DNA of 64,000 nt from assembly GCF_028595265.1 (NCBI RefSeq), contig NZ_JAQQXP010000001.1:992001-1056000 (forward strand). Reading direction: 5' to 3'. The notes under the pieces were generated by a model. The model was given only the letters and a program-made list of their open reading frames with translations. It was not told the origin of the DNA and did not search any database. The translations under genes were made by a program, and so were the position numbers. This DNA comes from Alteromonas gilva (GTDB taxonomy: Bacteria; Pseudomonadota; Gammaproteobacteria; Enterobacterales; Alteromonadaceae). Shown one piece after another: positions 18,455-27,515 of the stretch; within the stretch, counting starts at the first letter, position 1; each line of letters begins with the position of its first letter.

Positions 18455-18907
18455 ATGAAAACTCGCAATATAATAAAATCAAAATTCATCGCTGCCATCG
18501 TGCTGCTTGGTAGTTTGCTATTAGGCATCTGCAATGTCAGCGCTGTCGAATTTGAGAAAGCGCGAGTCACAGTCAAAGACATAAACCTCGAAGTAGAATA
18601 CGCCAAAACTTTTGAACAGCGCGTTCAGGGTCTGATGTTTCGTAAAACATTGTGTAGTAGCTGCGGTATGTTGTTTAAGTTTGACCCGGAAAAACAAGCC
18701 AGTATGTGGATGAAGAATACGTTTATTCCACTGGATGTGGCATTTATCGACAGAAACGGCGTAATCACTGATATTAAACCGCTGCAGCCTCAGGACCTGA
18801 CATCTGTTGGCGCGTCAACGTTGGTGAGGTACGCACTCGAAATGAATCAAGGCTGGTTTGCCGAGCATGATATTCATGTTGGCGATCAGTTTACTGTCAA
18901 TCCATAA
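18455..18907 (+). CDS. Secreted DUF192 family protein
   Basis: 150 residues. The N-terminal hydrophobic segment (FIAAIVLLGSLLLGICNVSA) is a signal peptide. The mature part is a DUF192 domain: EYAKTFEQRVQGLMFRKTL, GMLFKFDPEKQASMWMKNT, PLDVAFIDRNGVI and the C-terminal EMNQGWFAEHDIHVGD. The family is widespread and has no agreed function. Two cysteines (CSSC) in the first conserved block may form a disulfide in the periplasm. Its stop lies 36 bases before lysC, so the two could be co-transcribed. Confidence 0.87.
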   Translation: MKTRNIIKSKFIAAIVLLGSLLLGICNVSAVEFEKARVTVKDINLEVEYAKTFEQRVQGLMFRKTLCSSCGMLFKFDPEKQASMWMKNTFIPLDVAFIDRNGVITDIKPLQPQDLTSVGASTLVRYALEMNQGWFAEHDIHVGDQFTVNP

Positions 18908-18943
18908 CGCTGAGTCACAATCAGCGGATATACGGAGAACAAC

Positions 18944-20296
18944 GTGAGCAACAACCCGTTAACTATTGCAAAATTCGGCGGCACCAGTGTTGCCAATTAT
19001 ACAGCGATGCAAAATTGTGCGCGCATAGTTGCGTCAAACCCCGGCACACGCATTGTTGTAGTCAGCGCTTCGGCCGGTGTCACCAATCACTTAGTCAGTC
19101 TGGCCTATACGGCGCTGACCCAGGAGCAGATTGCTGAAATATGTCAGTCGATTACCGATATTGAGCACGCCATACTCAAAGAACTGAAAGATCAGGCCAG
19201 CGTAAAGCCTAAGCTCGATGATTTACTGGAGGAAGTGAGCAATCTGGCGTTTCATGAGGAAATACTGCACCGCGCGGATCTGAAGGATCAGTTGCTTTCG
19301 ATGGGCGAGCGCATGTCATCACTGATGTTCAGTGCCGTGCTGGCCGAAGAAAATGTTGCGACCATTAATTTTGATGTGCGTAAGGTGTTACACACCGACA
19401 GTGAATTCGGCGCGGCGGCACCTCAGCTAGAGGCTATTGCAGATAGTGCTAACCAATTATTAAAGCCTGAGATTGACAAGGCCATTGTAGTCACCCAGGG
19501 ATTCGTTGGCGCCGATAGTGAAGGCCGTACTACTACGCTGGGTCGTGGTGGTTCAGACTTTACTGCGGCGCTGCTCGCCGAAGCGGTTGGCGCTGAGGTT
19601 TGTGAAATATGGACCGATGTTACCGGTGTGTATACCACCGATCCGCGTATCACCGCTGCCGCCCATCCATTGCCTGAATTAAGTTTTGAAGAAGCTGCCG
19701 AGATGGCCACATTTGGTGCCAAGGTATTGCACCCGGCAACCATGGAGCCAGCGGTACGTAAAGATATCAAGGTTTTTGTCGGTTCCAGCAAAGAACCAGC
19801 AAAAGGGGGCACCTGGATTGTCAGGGATTGTCAGCATGAGCCGTCCTACCGCGCTATTACACGCCGTAAAGAGCAGGTCATGGTGACAGTTAAAACACCC
19901 AAGATGATGTACGCTCAGGGCTTTTTGCAACAGGTGTTTGCGATCATTGCTAAGCATAAGCTGAGTGTTGATTTGGTCACTACCTCTGAGATATCGGTGG
20001 CTTTTACCCTGGACAATCCAGCGAATTCTGTAGCCCAGCGGTTAAATCGTGAAACCATTGCTGAGCTGGAAACCATTTGCGACGTGACAGTAGAGCACGG
20101 GTTTGATTTGGTTACCGTAGTGGGTAATCACATGCAAACCGGTAAAGGGGTGTCGAGTAAGATTTTTGCTGCGGTGTCTGACTACAATTTACGTATGATT
20201 TGCTTTGGTGCTAACCCACATAATATTTCGTTACTGGTGAATGAAGCAGACAGCAGTGAAATTGTCACCGTATTGCATAAAGCGTTGTTTGAATAA
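18944..20296 (+). CDS. lysC: Aspartate kinase, lysine-sensitive type
   Basis: 450 residues. It phosphorylates aspartate, the first step to lysine, threonine and methionine. The catalytic domain starts with KFGGTSVANY, has VVSASAGVTN, the substrate region GRTTTLGRGGSDFTAALLAE and VYTTDPRI; two ACT-type regulatory domains fill the C-terminal 150 residues. The whole resembles E. coli LysC (AKIII), hence feedback by lysine is expected. The start is GTG at 18944 after a GGAGAA site. With only 36 bases to the DUF192 gene there is no room for a lysine riboswitch directly upstream. Confidence 0.93.
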   Translation: MSNNPLTIAKFGGTSVANYTAMQNCARIVASNPGTRIVVVSASAGVTNHLVSLAYTALTQEQIAEICQSITDIEHAILKELKDQASVKPKLDDLLEEVSNLAFHEEILHRADLKDQLLSMGERMSSLMFSAVLAEENVATINFDVRKVLHTDSEFGAAAPQLEAIADSANQLLKPEIDKAIVVTQGFVGADSEGRTTTLGRGGSDFTAALLAEAVGAEVCEIWTDVTGVYTTDPRITAAAHPLPELSFEEAAEMATFGAKVLHPATMEPAVRKDIKVFVGSSKEPAKGGTWIVRDCQHEPSYRAITRRKEQVMVTVKTPKMMYAQGFLQQVFAIIAKHKLSVDLVTTSEISVAFTLDNPANSVAQRLNRETIAELETICDVTVEHGFDLVTVVGNHMQTGKGVSSKIFAAVSDYNLRMICFGANPHNISLLVNEADSSEIVTVLHKALFE

Positions 20297-20373
20297 ACGC
20301 TATATACCGCGATAGGTGAGTAACCTCGGTCAAAGCGCTTGTGGTATGGTTACCGGAAGCGCTTGGCACCGTT

Positions 20374-22047
20374 TTATTGTGGTAGCGGGGGGGCATATTT
20401 CACCCAGCAATTGCGTCCGCGTCGTTTAGCTAAATACAGTGCTTCATCCGCTTCTTCGATAGAGGGCGGGATCAGCATACCGTTAATTTCCTGACTGCGT
20501 GTTAAGCCAATACTAATGGTGACATGATCAGCAACGCCGCTGTAGTCGTGCGGGATCTGGGCATTTTTGAAGGCGTCCAGAATTTGCTCTGCAACGAACT
20601 CCGCACCGTTTTGCGAGGTATCAGGCAGGAGAATGGCGAATTCTTCGCCCCCGTAGCGGGCTATCACATCGGTTTTGCGTGGCAACTGTGACTTCAATAA
20701 GTCTGCGACCTGTTTTAAACAGCGATCCCCTTCACTATGACCATAGTTATCGTTGTATTGTTTAAAGTAATCGACATCAAGTAATAAAATCGCTAAGGGA
20801 GTGCGCTGCCGTGAAGCCATGGAGAGTGCCTGATGATAGCGCTCGTCAAAAGCGCGCCGGTTTGCAATGCCGGTCAGCGCATCGTTCATACTCATTTCTT
20901 CAAGCGTTTCTTTTTGTAATTCAATGGTATGAGCAAACTGCTCAAAGCTCTTCGCGAGCTCTGTTATTTCATCATTGCCAGACACTGTAATCACCTGATT
21001 ATGGTCGCCAGCTCGCTGTAACACCTGGTTTCTGAGCGTTTTTAGCCGCCTGACAACAAAGCGGTGAATAAACACCGCAAAGCCAATATAAGCCAGCAGT
21101 ACCACAAAGAAAATCGAGCTAACTTGTTTTATCTGACGCTTTACTAACAAGGTGGTATCCGCTGCGCGCGCAAGTACTGCTTCATTGAGTTGGTGCGACT
21201 CAAACTCATTTAACCGCGCATAATCGGTAATTAAATTGCGCACTAAATTACTTCTGCCTTGCACTCTACCAAGAATTTTAAGTTGCGATTGACGCAGTGC
21301 TACAAGGCCTTTGTCAGGGGCCAGAACAATCTCTTCAAACCGTTGAATTTTGGCATGTATGTTTTCTTTTTTGGCAACCGGGTTGTTCTTTGTCAGCGCT
21401 GACATCGCGACAATTTGACGGCTTAAGCGTTGCTGTTGCTGACGAATCAGGCTGAGTTGATCCAAAGTCAGTAACTCGCCGGCCAGTATCACCGCATTAG
21501 CAAAGTCCATTTGCCAGTGCGGATGCTCAGGCGCAGAGGATAGCAATACAGGCAGTGTTTGTATTTCGTCGAATAAGGCATAAAGGTGCATCTGCTGACG
21601 TAGAATATCGTTATTTACTTCAATTTTTTGTATCACTAAGCTATTGAGTTCGTCGAGTTCACGCTTAATCGATGCTACCTGGACAAGAACGTAGTTACCG
21701 TTTTGCGGCATTACGCCGGTATAATCACTGCCCGAAAACTGCTGGTCTATTGCCTTTAATGCAATACGTCGCATGGCTTCAGAATTAGCCATTGAAAGCT
21801 GTTCGGTTACCGATAACAACAGGTTCATTTGCGCGTAGAGTTGCCCGGCGTTAATCACGCTCGGCAACGACTCTGACGTAATTGAGGTTAACGTCTCCTC
21901 AAAAGATTTAAGCTTTAGCAGGGTGATCAGTGCCAGCACGGCAATGGCACCAATTAGCGTGACCAGGCTGATATTAATAATAGTGGCCAGTGAATATAGC
22001 CGTTTACTGGTATTCAGCGCCTTGGTGCGAGAGGGCTGCTCAGTCAT
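20374..22047 (-). CDS. Membrane diguanylate cyclase with periplasmic sensor region
   Basis: 557 residues. It makes cyclic di-GMP from two GTP. Layout: membrane segment about 22-45, helical periplasmic region about 46-305, second membrane segment about 308-330, HAMP-like linker, then a GGDEF domain from about 385. The active site is GGEEF (466-470), and an RxxD inhibitory site (RKTD, 457-460) precedes it by five residues, so product feedback is likely. The start at 22047 overlaps the stop of the upstream UshA-like gene by eight bases, implying translational coupling; extension to 22131 would run 92 bases into that gene. The coupling suggests that the UshA-like protein influences the sensor region. 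Confidence 0.88.
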   Translation of the reverse strand: MTEQPSRTKALNTSKRLYSLATIINISLVTLIGAIAVLALITLLKLKSFEETLTSITSESLPSVINAGQLYAQMNLLLSVTEQLSMANSEAMRRIALKAIDQQFSGSDYTGVMPQNGNYVLVQVASIKRELDELNSLVIQKIEVNNDILRQQMHLYALFDEIQTLPVLLSSAPEHPHWQMDFANAVILAGELLTLDQLSLIRQQQQRLSRQIVAMSALTKNNPVAKKENIHAKIQRFEEIVLAPDKGLVALRQSQLKILGRVQGRSNLVRNLITDYARLNEFESHQLNEAVLARAADTTLLVKRQIKQVSSIFFVVLLAYIGFAVFIHRFVVRRLKTLRNQVLQRAGDHNQVITVSGNDEITELAKSFEQFAHTIELQKETLEEMSMNDALTGIANRRAFDERYHQALSMASRQRTPLAILLLDVDYFKQYNDNYGHSEGDRCLKQVADLLKSQLPRKTDVIARYGGEEFAILLPDTSQNGAEFVAEQILDAFKNAQIPHDYSGVADHVTISIGLTRSQEINGMLIPPSIEEADEALYLAKRRGRNCWVKYAPPLPQ

Positions 22048-23563
22048 AATTATTGGTATCGCTAGTATTTGAAGAAATAGCGATGCGTCCACCTGATGGC
22101 GCATAAAGCTGCTGCTGACGCTTGAATACACTGATGACTATGTCCACTATCAGTGGCGTAACTTGCTGACTAAAGGGCACTTCTTCTGCCTCTTTTATAC
22201 TCTCATAGCCATCACCACCGCCGGCCAGAAAATCCGACGTTGCCAGTGTATATACCGCTGTTTTGCTAACGGGCTCGCTGTTAACTAACAGATGCTTCAC
22301 ACGCTGTCCCGGCGGTTCACTAAGGTCAACGGTAAACTGCATGCCTGATACGTGCGGGAAACGCCCGGATACGCTTTCAATTTCACTGACTCCATTTTCT
22401 AACGCTGCTAACAGTTGTTGCCCGGTAATCTTCAGTACTCTTATATGGCTGCGAAAGGGCAGTTCGGAGGTCACATCTTCACGCGTTAATTTATGTCCTG
22501 CCTGATACTGACGCTCGCCGCGAATTGCACCACCGTTGATGATGGCAACATCAGAATGGCTGGCCTCACGCAGTGCATCGCTTATTAGGCTCGCGAAGGC
22601 GTTTTCAGATGTGCGCACTGCATAACGTTGCGTATTCATTGCGGTGTTAAGAACCGCTACTTCCTCTTTGAGTAATGCCGAAATTCGCTTTGTGTAAGCG
22701 TTAATTTGCTGCGCGATGGCGGGCTCTTCGGGCAGGCTGTTTAAAGGCACCTGATCAACGTTGAGGGAAACATCCGCGGCGGTATCTGACTGCCAGGACA
22801 AAGACAGCACCGCAGCAGTACTTCGTTGCGTCACAAAGACATAACCCGGCGATGTATCTGCCATCAGCGTATTGGATTGGTCGAAATGAGGATCGGTCCT
22901 TAACACCAAATCGATAGTTGAATCCTCAAGCATCTGGTTCAAAAACGGGTGGTCGTTTGACACCATCAGCACGATAATATCTGCCCCTGACTCACGCATT
23001 TGCCGGGCTTGCTCGTAGAATACATCAGGGGCATCATTGACTTGTAAGCGGGTTAACCTGAACTCAGCAATCACCGACTCATGGAGAGCCACAATAACGC
23101 CTACCTTAACGTTATTCTGGTTGATAATGAGCTGTTCCCTGAGGCCATCGACATTTCCCTGGGTGGCCGGGTCATACGCATTGCTTAAGATGATCGGAAA
23201 CGCCGCCTCGTAGGCGCGCAGTGATAATTCATCTTCAAAAAAACTGAACTCGCGTTTAGCAACCGCCATGGCGTCGGGTTCAAGGCTGTTAAGCACATCA
23301 ATAACGTGCGCACCACGATCAAGTGATGACAACAGACTGGGCGCTAAGCTGGCACCGCCAAACAAAAATACGGTTGGCTGCTCGTCACGGCTGCGCTTTA
23401 GTAAGGTAGCAAGCTGGGCGTAGTTGCCATTGGGATCATCAATAAGCGGCATTTCGGCAGCATAAATCAGCGTTAAATTACGTGTCGCGCCAATTACCGA
23501 CGTGGCAACTACGGCTGATAAAAATATCAATAACAATGATGACCCACGTATCAAACAAAGCAC
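22040..23563 (-). CDS. UshA/5'-nucleotidase-like secreted protein with degenerate metal site
   Basis: 507 residues from the GTG at 23563, which follows an AGGA site and gives a clean signal peptide (MLCLIRGSSLLLIFLSAVV); a TTG at 23596 would add eleven residues. The N-terminal region aligns in spacing with the metallophosphoesterase domain of 5'-nucleotidases, but the metal motifs are lost: DxH is EMP (37-39), GD is GA, GNHEFD is AKREFS (102-107), the SH motif is SN, GHxH is TDPH. The C-terminal 5'-nucleotidase domain is intact (NGGAIRG, ELPFRSHIRVLKITG, GGGDGY). It may therefore bind a nucleotide-like ligand without hydrolysis. It is coupled to the diguanylate cyclase gene. Confidence 0.78.
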   Translation of the reverse strand: MLCLIRGSSLLLIFLSAVVATSVIGATRNLTLIYAAEMPLIDDPNGNYAQLATLLKRSRDEQPTVFLFGGASLAPSLLSSLDRGAHVIDVLNSLEPDAMAVAKREFSFFEDELSLRAYEAAFPIILSNAYDPATQGNVDGLREQLIINQNNVKVGVIVALHESVIAEFRLTRLQVNDAPDVFYEQARQMRESGADIIVLMVSNDHPFLNQMLEDSTIDLVLRTDPHFDQSNTLMADTSPGYVFVTQRSTAAVLSLSWQSDTAADVSLNVDQVPLNSLPEEPAIAQQINAYTKRISALLKEEVAVLNTAMNTQRYAVRTSENAFASLISDALREASHSDVAIINGGAIRGERQYQAGHKLTREDVTSELPFRSHIRVLKITGQQLLAALENGVSEIESVSGRFPHVSGMQFTVDLSEPPGQRVKHLLVNSEPVSKTAVYTLATSDFLAGGGDGYESIKEAEEVPFSQQVTPLIVDIVISVFKRQQQLYAPSGGRIAISSNTSDTNNYD

Positions 23564-23814
23564 TGTTGTGGTTCCTGGTCTGCTGTTGTCTACCAATATA
23601 ACAGATAATAGTGCGGTTACATTATAATCAGGCGCGGAGTCTGTCTAATAAAAAACCATCAGGGGCTTTTTTCGACCGCAGCGAGGACTGCGCTTGATCT
23701 GTACTGCATATGAGGACTTTGCATGTCTGGCATCCTGGGACTATGAATAAAGTGGCCATCACGATAGTATTGCGCTGTAACAGCTATTCAATTGTAAGTG
23801 ACAACCTAATTGCT

Positions 23815-24231
23815 ATGATCCAAATAACTTCTGGCATTTGCCTTGCCTACAGCGAAATTGATCTTCAGGCGATCCGCGCCCAGGGCAGTGGTGGCCAGAA
23901 TGTCAACAAAGTGAGTTCGGCCATCCACTTGCGTTTTGACATACACGGTTCCTCGTTACCAGCGCAGTTCAAAGAGCGCTTGCTGGACTGCCGGGACAGT
24001 CGCCTGACGACGGAAGGCGTGATGGTCATCAAAGCGCAACAGTTTCGTACTCAGGAGCAAAACCGGGAAGACGCCATTGAGCGTCTTAAAGAGTGGATCA
24101 TCAGCAATACCAAGGTGCAAAAAAAGCGTCGTGCAACGCGCGTAAGCAGAGCCGCTAAAGCGCGTCGTAAAGAAGCCAAACAAGCCAACAGCCAACGTAA
24201 GAAATTGCGTAAAAAAATCAGTTTTGACTAA
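23815..24231 (+). CDS. arfB: Alternative ribosome-rescue peptidyl-tRNA hydrolase ArfB
   Basis: 138 residues, close to E. coli ArfB (YaeJ). It frees peptides from ribosomes stalled on mRNA lacking a stop codon. The catalytic motif is GSGGQNVNK, followed by SSAIHLRFDI and DGVMVIKAQ; the C-terminal tail is rich in Lys/Arg (RRATRVSRAAKARRKEAKQ), the part that enters the empty mRNA channel. The start is set at 23815 (MIQITSGI), which matches family N-termini; the open frame extends to 23710 but the extra 35 residues have no family counterpart. It stands alone between two convergently or divergently placed genes. Confidence 0.93.
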   Translation: MIQITSGICLAYSEIDLQAIRAQGSGGQNVNKVSSAIHLRFDIHGSSLPAQFKERLLDCRDSRLTTEGVMVIKAQQFRTQEQNREDAIERLKEWIISNTKVQKKRRATRVSRAAKARRKEAKQANSQRKKLRKKISFD

Positions 24232-24256
24232 CGTATAGGCTGAGGCCTTCATTAAC

Positions 24257-25420
24257 TCAGGGCACTGTTATGTTAACGGTTATAATGCCTCCCCTGGTGG
24301 TGCCGAAGTGGACCTGGTTGGCGTCAGGGTCTGCCCACTCCATACTTCTTACTCCACCGAAAATGGCATCGCCATCGTAATTTTTCCACTCAAACTCTTG
24401 CCAACTTTCGCCTCTATCAAGACTAACTTCAACAATGAAGGGTTGCGGATTTTCAAAGTTTTTGTTCCATCCGGCTGTGACCCAAAAATCTGGTTGATCC
24501 GGGTGAATGATCAGATCAAAGTAAAATCGTGATGTGTCATTAGTGCGTAGGGCTTGCCAGGTCATGCCGTTATCGAATGTACGAATGAGTCCGCCCTCAC
24601 CAGTGGCTACGAAGTCGCCTTCTTTAGCGGTAACCGGCACGATTGAGCGGATCGTAGAGGGAACCGGAAGCAGATCTTCACCTGTCACATCCATAATGGT
24701 TTCACTGCCTTCGGTATAGCTGTCGGGGTACGACGAGATAACATCGAAGCGTCTTAACAGCGGGTTTTCAATGGCGCCCTGGCCACCATAGAAGAAAATT
24801 TCGGTATTATCCACAGCCTGCTCCGGAGGAATATTAATCAGACTACGGTAGCCCCGTGCAAAGCCATTCCAGATACCACTGATTGCCTGCCAGGTTGTGC
24901 CGGCGTCAAGTGATTCGGCCAGTACCTGGGTACCCACGGCATAAAGCTTATCACCAGCGGCATTACTGGCCAGGCGATAAATGGGTTCCGGCGTCATCTC
25001 AGAGGGTTTTGCAGAGCCGCCAAAGTTATTGGTTACCGTGCTCCAGTGACTGCCCTTATCCAAACTGCGGATCAGCATCGACTGGTTGCTGTTGTCGGCC
25101 CCTACGACTGCCAGCCAATGGTCGTCTTGGACGGCGAGAAAATCCTGTATCTCCCAGCGTTGTGAAGTAACCGGTTGCCAGTTGCTACCATTAAGCAAAT
25201 ATAAACCACCCGAGGTTGCCGCCACGCTGAGTATTGAATTGTTAGCAGTGCTTAAGCGGGTAATTTCATTAATCGTTAACCCGGTAAGTTCTATTGAATT
25301 AATGGTGACATTAAGTTCAGCTGGCGTGGGCTCATAAGGCGGTGGATTTTCCTGACAGGCGCTCAGCAACACAAAAGATGTGAATATGAAAGCCGTTAAT
25401 TGAAGTTTTGTATTAGACAT
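24257..25420 (-). CDS. BNR/sialidase-like repeat lipoprotein
   Basis: 387 residues. The lipobox LLSAC places the lipidated Cys at residue 22. The mature protein shows repeated BNR/YCF48-type blade motifs such as SLDKGSHWSTV, SLDAGTTWQAI, TFDNGMTWQAL and SLDRGESWQEF, spaced through the chain, so a beta-propeller is expected. Proteins with this architecture bind carbohydrates or act in assembly, but no catalytic sialidase residues can be claimed. It is divergent from the PhoD gene, with 256 bases between them that hold no gene. Confidence 0.78.
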   Translation of the reverse strand: MSNTKLQLTAFIFTSFVLLSACQENPPPYEPTPAELNVTINSIELTGLTINEITRLSTANNSILSVAATSGGLYLLNGSNWQPVTSQRWEIQDFLAVQDDHWLAVVGADNSNQSMLIRSLDKGSHWSTVTNNFGGSAKPSEMTPEPIYRLASNAAGDKLYAVGTQVLAESLDAGTTWQAISGIWNGFARGYRSLINIPPEQAVDNTEIFFYGGQGAIENPLLRRFDVISSYPDSYTEGSETIMDVTGEDLLPVPSTIRSIVPVTAKEGDFVATGEGGLIRTFDNGMTWQALRTNDTSRFYFDLIIHPDQPDFWVTAGWNKNFENPQPFIVEVSLDRGESWQEFEWKNYDGDAIFGGVRSMEWADPDANQVHFGTTRGGIITVNITVP

Positions 25421-25676
25421 CGTAAAACTCTTAAGACCTTTGTTGCGCTAAAGTACCCCACATATATCGTAATTGTCCGTTTCGTTTGATACCGGACGTC
25501 CAAAAACAGCGACACTTGATCCAAATTATGAAGTTTGTCGGAATGGTCGGGCAACAAACTGACTCTCAATACATTTTTCGCGCTGTCGTGGGCATTATTC
25601 TGGCCGCCATTTAATCGTCATAAATGCTTGTTAATATTCCATATTATCTTTTCACTCACTTTTCACCGAGCAAGTT

Positions 25677-27368
25677 ATGGATCGTAGACAATTTATAAAA
25701 TTTACTTCAGCAGCGGGCAGCAGCCTGCTTATCAGCACCGGTTTGGCGGGTTGTACCGCCACGCAATCGCTCTCATCTGACAATGTGCGTTTTACCCATG
25801 GCGTCGCCAGTGGCGACCCGCTGGCTGATGCGGTTATTATCTGGACTCGTGCTGTACCGGATACCGCCTCAACACCGGTAATTCGTTGGGAACTGGCTAC
25901 CGACAGCGACTTTTCGACGATTATTGCCAGTGGCGATAGCAAAGCTGAAAAAAACCGCGACTATACGGTTAAGGTTGATGTTAAGGGCTTACAACCTGCT
26001 ACGCGTTACTATTACCGTTTTCGTACTGCCAATCAGTTATCGGTTACAGGGGAAACCATGACCTTACCCTCCGGCCATGTAGAAAGCGTCAACCTTGCTG
26101 TATTTTCATGCTCTAACTATCCTGCGGGCTATTTCACCGCTTATCAACTCGCTGCCGATGACGCCAGCATTGATTATGTTTTGCATTTAGGCGATTACAT
26201 TTACGAGTACTCCAGCACCGGCTACGCCACTGAGCACGCGCAAGAGATTGGTCGCACGCTGGCGGCTGATAACGAAGGTGAAATTTACACTCTTACTGAC
26301 TATCGTAATCGCTATGCTACGTACCGTAATGACAACGGTTTATTGGCTTTGCACCAGCGGAAGCCGTTTATTGTTGTCTGGGACGACCATGAGATTGCTA
26401 ATGACACCTACAAAGCGGGGGCCGAAAACCATACGCCTGACGAGGGCGATTTTTTTGTTCGGCGGGCTGCAGCCATTCAGGCCTATTTTGAGTGGTTGCC
26501 TATTCGTCCGCCCCTAGGTGAAAGTCAGCCGCACATCTACCGCCAGTTCCGGTTCGGCGATTTAGTGAACCTGTATATGCTCGATACGCGCGTCATTGGT
26601 CGTGATAAGCAACTTAACTACAACGATTATCGTGATGCCGATGGCAAACGCTTTGATACCGAACGGTTTAAAACCGACTTGCTTGACCCTGACCGTTCGA
26701 TCATGGGTAAGACACAGGCCGACTGGTTTATCAATTCGTTAGCGTCATCGCAGAGCCAGGCTCAATGGCAAGTAGTTGGTCAACAGTTGCTGATGGCCAG
26801 AATGTTTTTTCCGAGTGCCGTCTTTACCGGCGTGCCCCGTGATCAAATCGCGGCTAATATTCAACGCCTGGCCGACTTACAGCGCCGTCAGAATACCGGA
26901 GAGGTTTTATCTGCAAAGGATACGCAAACATTGCAGGCAAAAATGGCTTACAACCTGGATGCCTGGGATGGATACCCTGTTGAGCGCGAGCGTGTGGTGC
27001 GCGCCTTTGCCGATTGTGACAAACCTGTTATTGCCCTTGCAGGTGATACGCACAATGCCTGGCACAGCCTGCTGACTACCGAAGAGGGCGAGGTTGCAGC
27101 AGTCGAATTAGGCGTATCCAGTGTCTCGTCACCCGGTATGGAGAGTTACCTGCAAATGGACGCCGACGTTGCCGGTCAGGTCGCTGAGGATTTACCTGCT
27201 TTAGTTACCGATCTGCAGTATTGCAACATGCATCAGCGCGGCTATTTAACCGTGCATTTCACGCCGCAAAAAGCCACCGCAACCTGGGTGTTTGTTGACA
27301 CAATTATGCAGCCGCAGGCAAAAGTGGCCGCCACTCACCAAGCCGAAATACTGCCTGAGGCTCTCTAG
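25677..27368 (+). CDS. phoD: PhoD-type alkaline phosphatase/phosphodiesterase, Tat lipoprotein
   Basis: 563 residues. PhoD enzymes cleave phosphomonoesters and diesters outside the cytoplasm. The N-terminus has a twin-arginine motif (RRQFIKF) and a lipobox LAGC (Cys26), indicating export by Tat in a folded, metal-loaded state and lipidation. A PhoD N-terminal beta domain (about 35-130) is followed by the catalytic domain: FSCSNYPAG, LHLGDYIYEY, VWDDHEIANDTYK, VVGQQLLMARM and ALAGDTHNAWHS, all typical metal-binding blocks. Lies between the BNR lipoprotein and a TonB-dependent receptor. Phosphate control is likely for the family, but no Pho box was recognised. Confidence 0.9.
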   Translation: MDRRQFIKFTSAAGSSLLISTGLAGCTATQSLSSDNVRFTHGVASGDPLADAVIIWTRAVPDTASTPVIRWELATDSDFSTIIASGDSKAEKNRDYTVKVDVKGLQPATRYYYRFRTANQLSVTGETMTLPSGHVESVNLAVFSCSNYPAGYFTAYQLAADDASIDYVLHLGDYIYEYSSTGYATEHAQEIGRTLAADNEGEIYTLTDYRNRYATYRNDNGLLALHQRKPFIVVWDDHEIANDTYKAGAENHTPDEGDFFVRRAAAIQAYFEWLPIRPPLGESQPHIYRQFRFGDLVNLYMLDTRVIGRDKQLNYNDYRDADGKRFDTERFKTDLLDPDRSIMGKTQADWFINSLASSQSQAQWQVVGQQLLMARMFFPSAVFTGVPRDQIAANIQRLADLQRRQNTGEVLSAKDTQTLQAKMAYNLDAWDGYPVERERVVRAFADCDKPVIALAGDTHNAWHSLLTTEEGEVAAVELGVSSVSSPGMESYLQMDADVAGQVAEDLPALVTDLQYCNMHQRGYLTVHFTPQKATATWVFVDTIMQPQAKVAATHQAEILPEAL

Positions 27369-27450
27369 CCAATACCTTGCCAGATGCTGGCAAGGTTGTC
27401 GCCTTGTCAGCGGTATCTATAATTCAGGCATTCCATCCGCTGTGAGTAAT

Positions 27451-27489
27451 AAAAAAGCCCGGCGCTTCGTTTGAAGGCCGGGCTTTTTC
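27451..27489. terminator. Bidirectional terminator between phoD and the receptor gene
   Basis: The sequence AAAAAAGCCCGGC, a loop, then GCCGGGCTTTTTC forms a strong stem with A-run before and T-run after. It can end transcription from both convergent genes. Confidence 0.88.
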
Positions 27490-27515
27490 AAGCTCGCTGA
27501 ATACTGCCTGTGCAG

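Noticed and set aside
18908..18943. Possible lysine riboswitch before lysC
   Set aside because: Only 36 bases separate lysC from the preceding gene, too few for the aptamer.
23710..23814. Longer N-terminus for ArfB
   Set aside because: The extra 35 residues have no counterpart in the family, whereas ATG 23815 gives the standard length and N-terminal motif.
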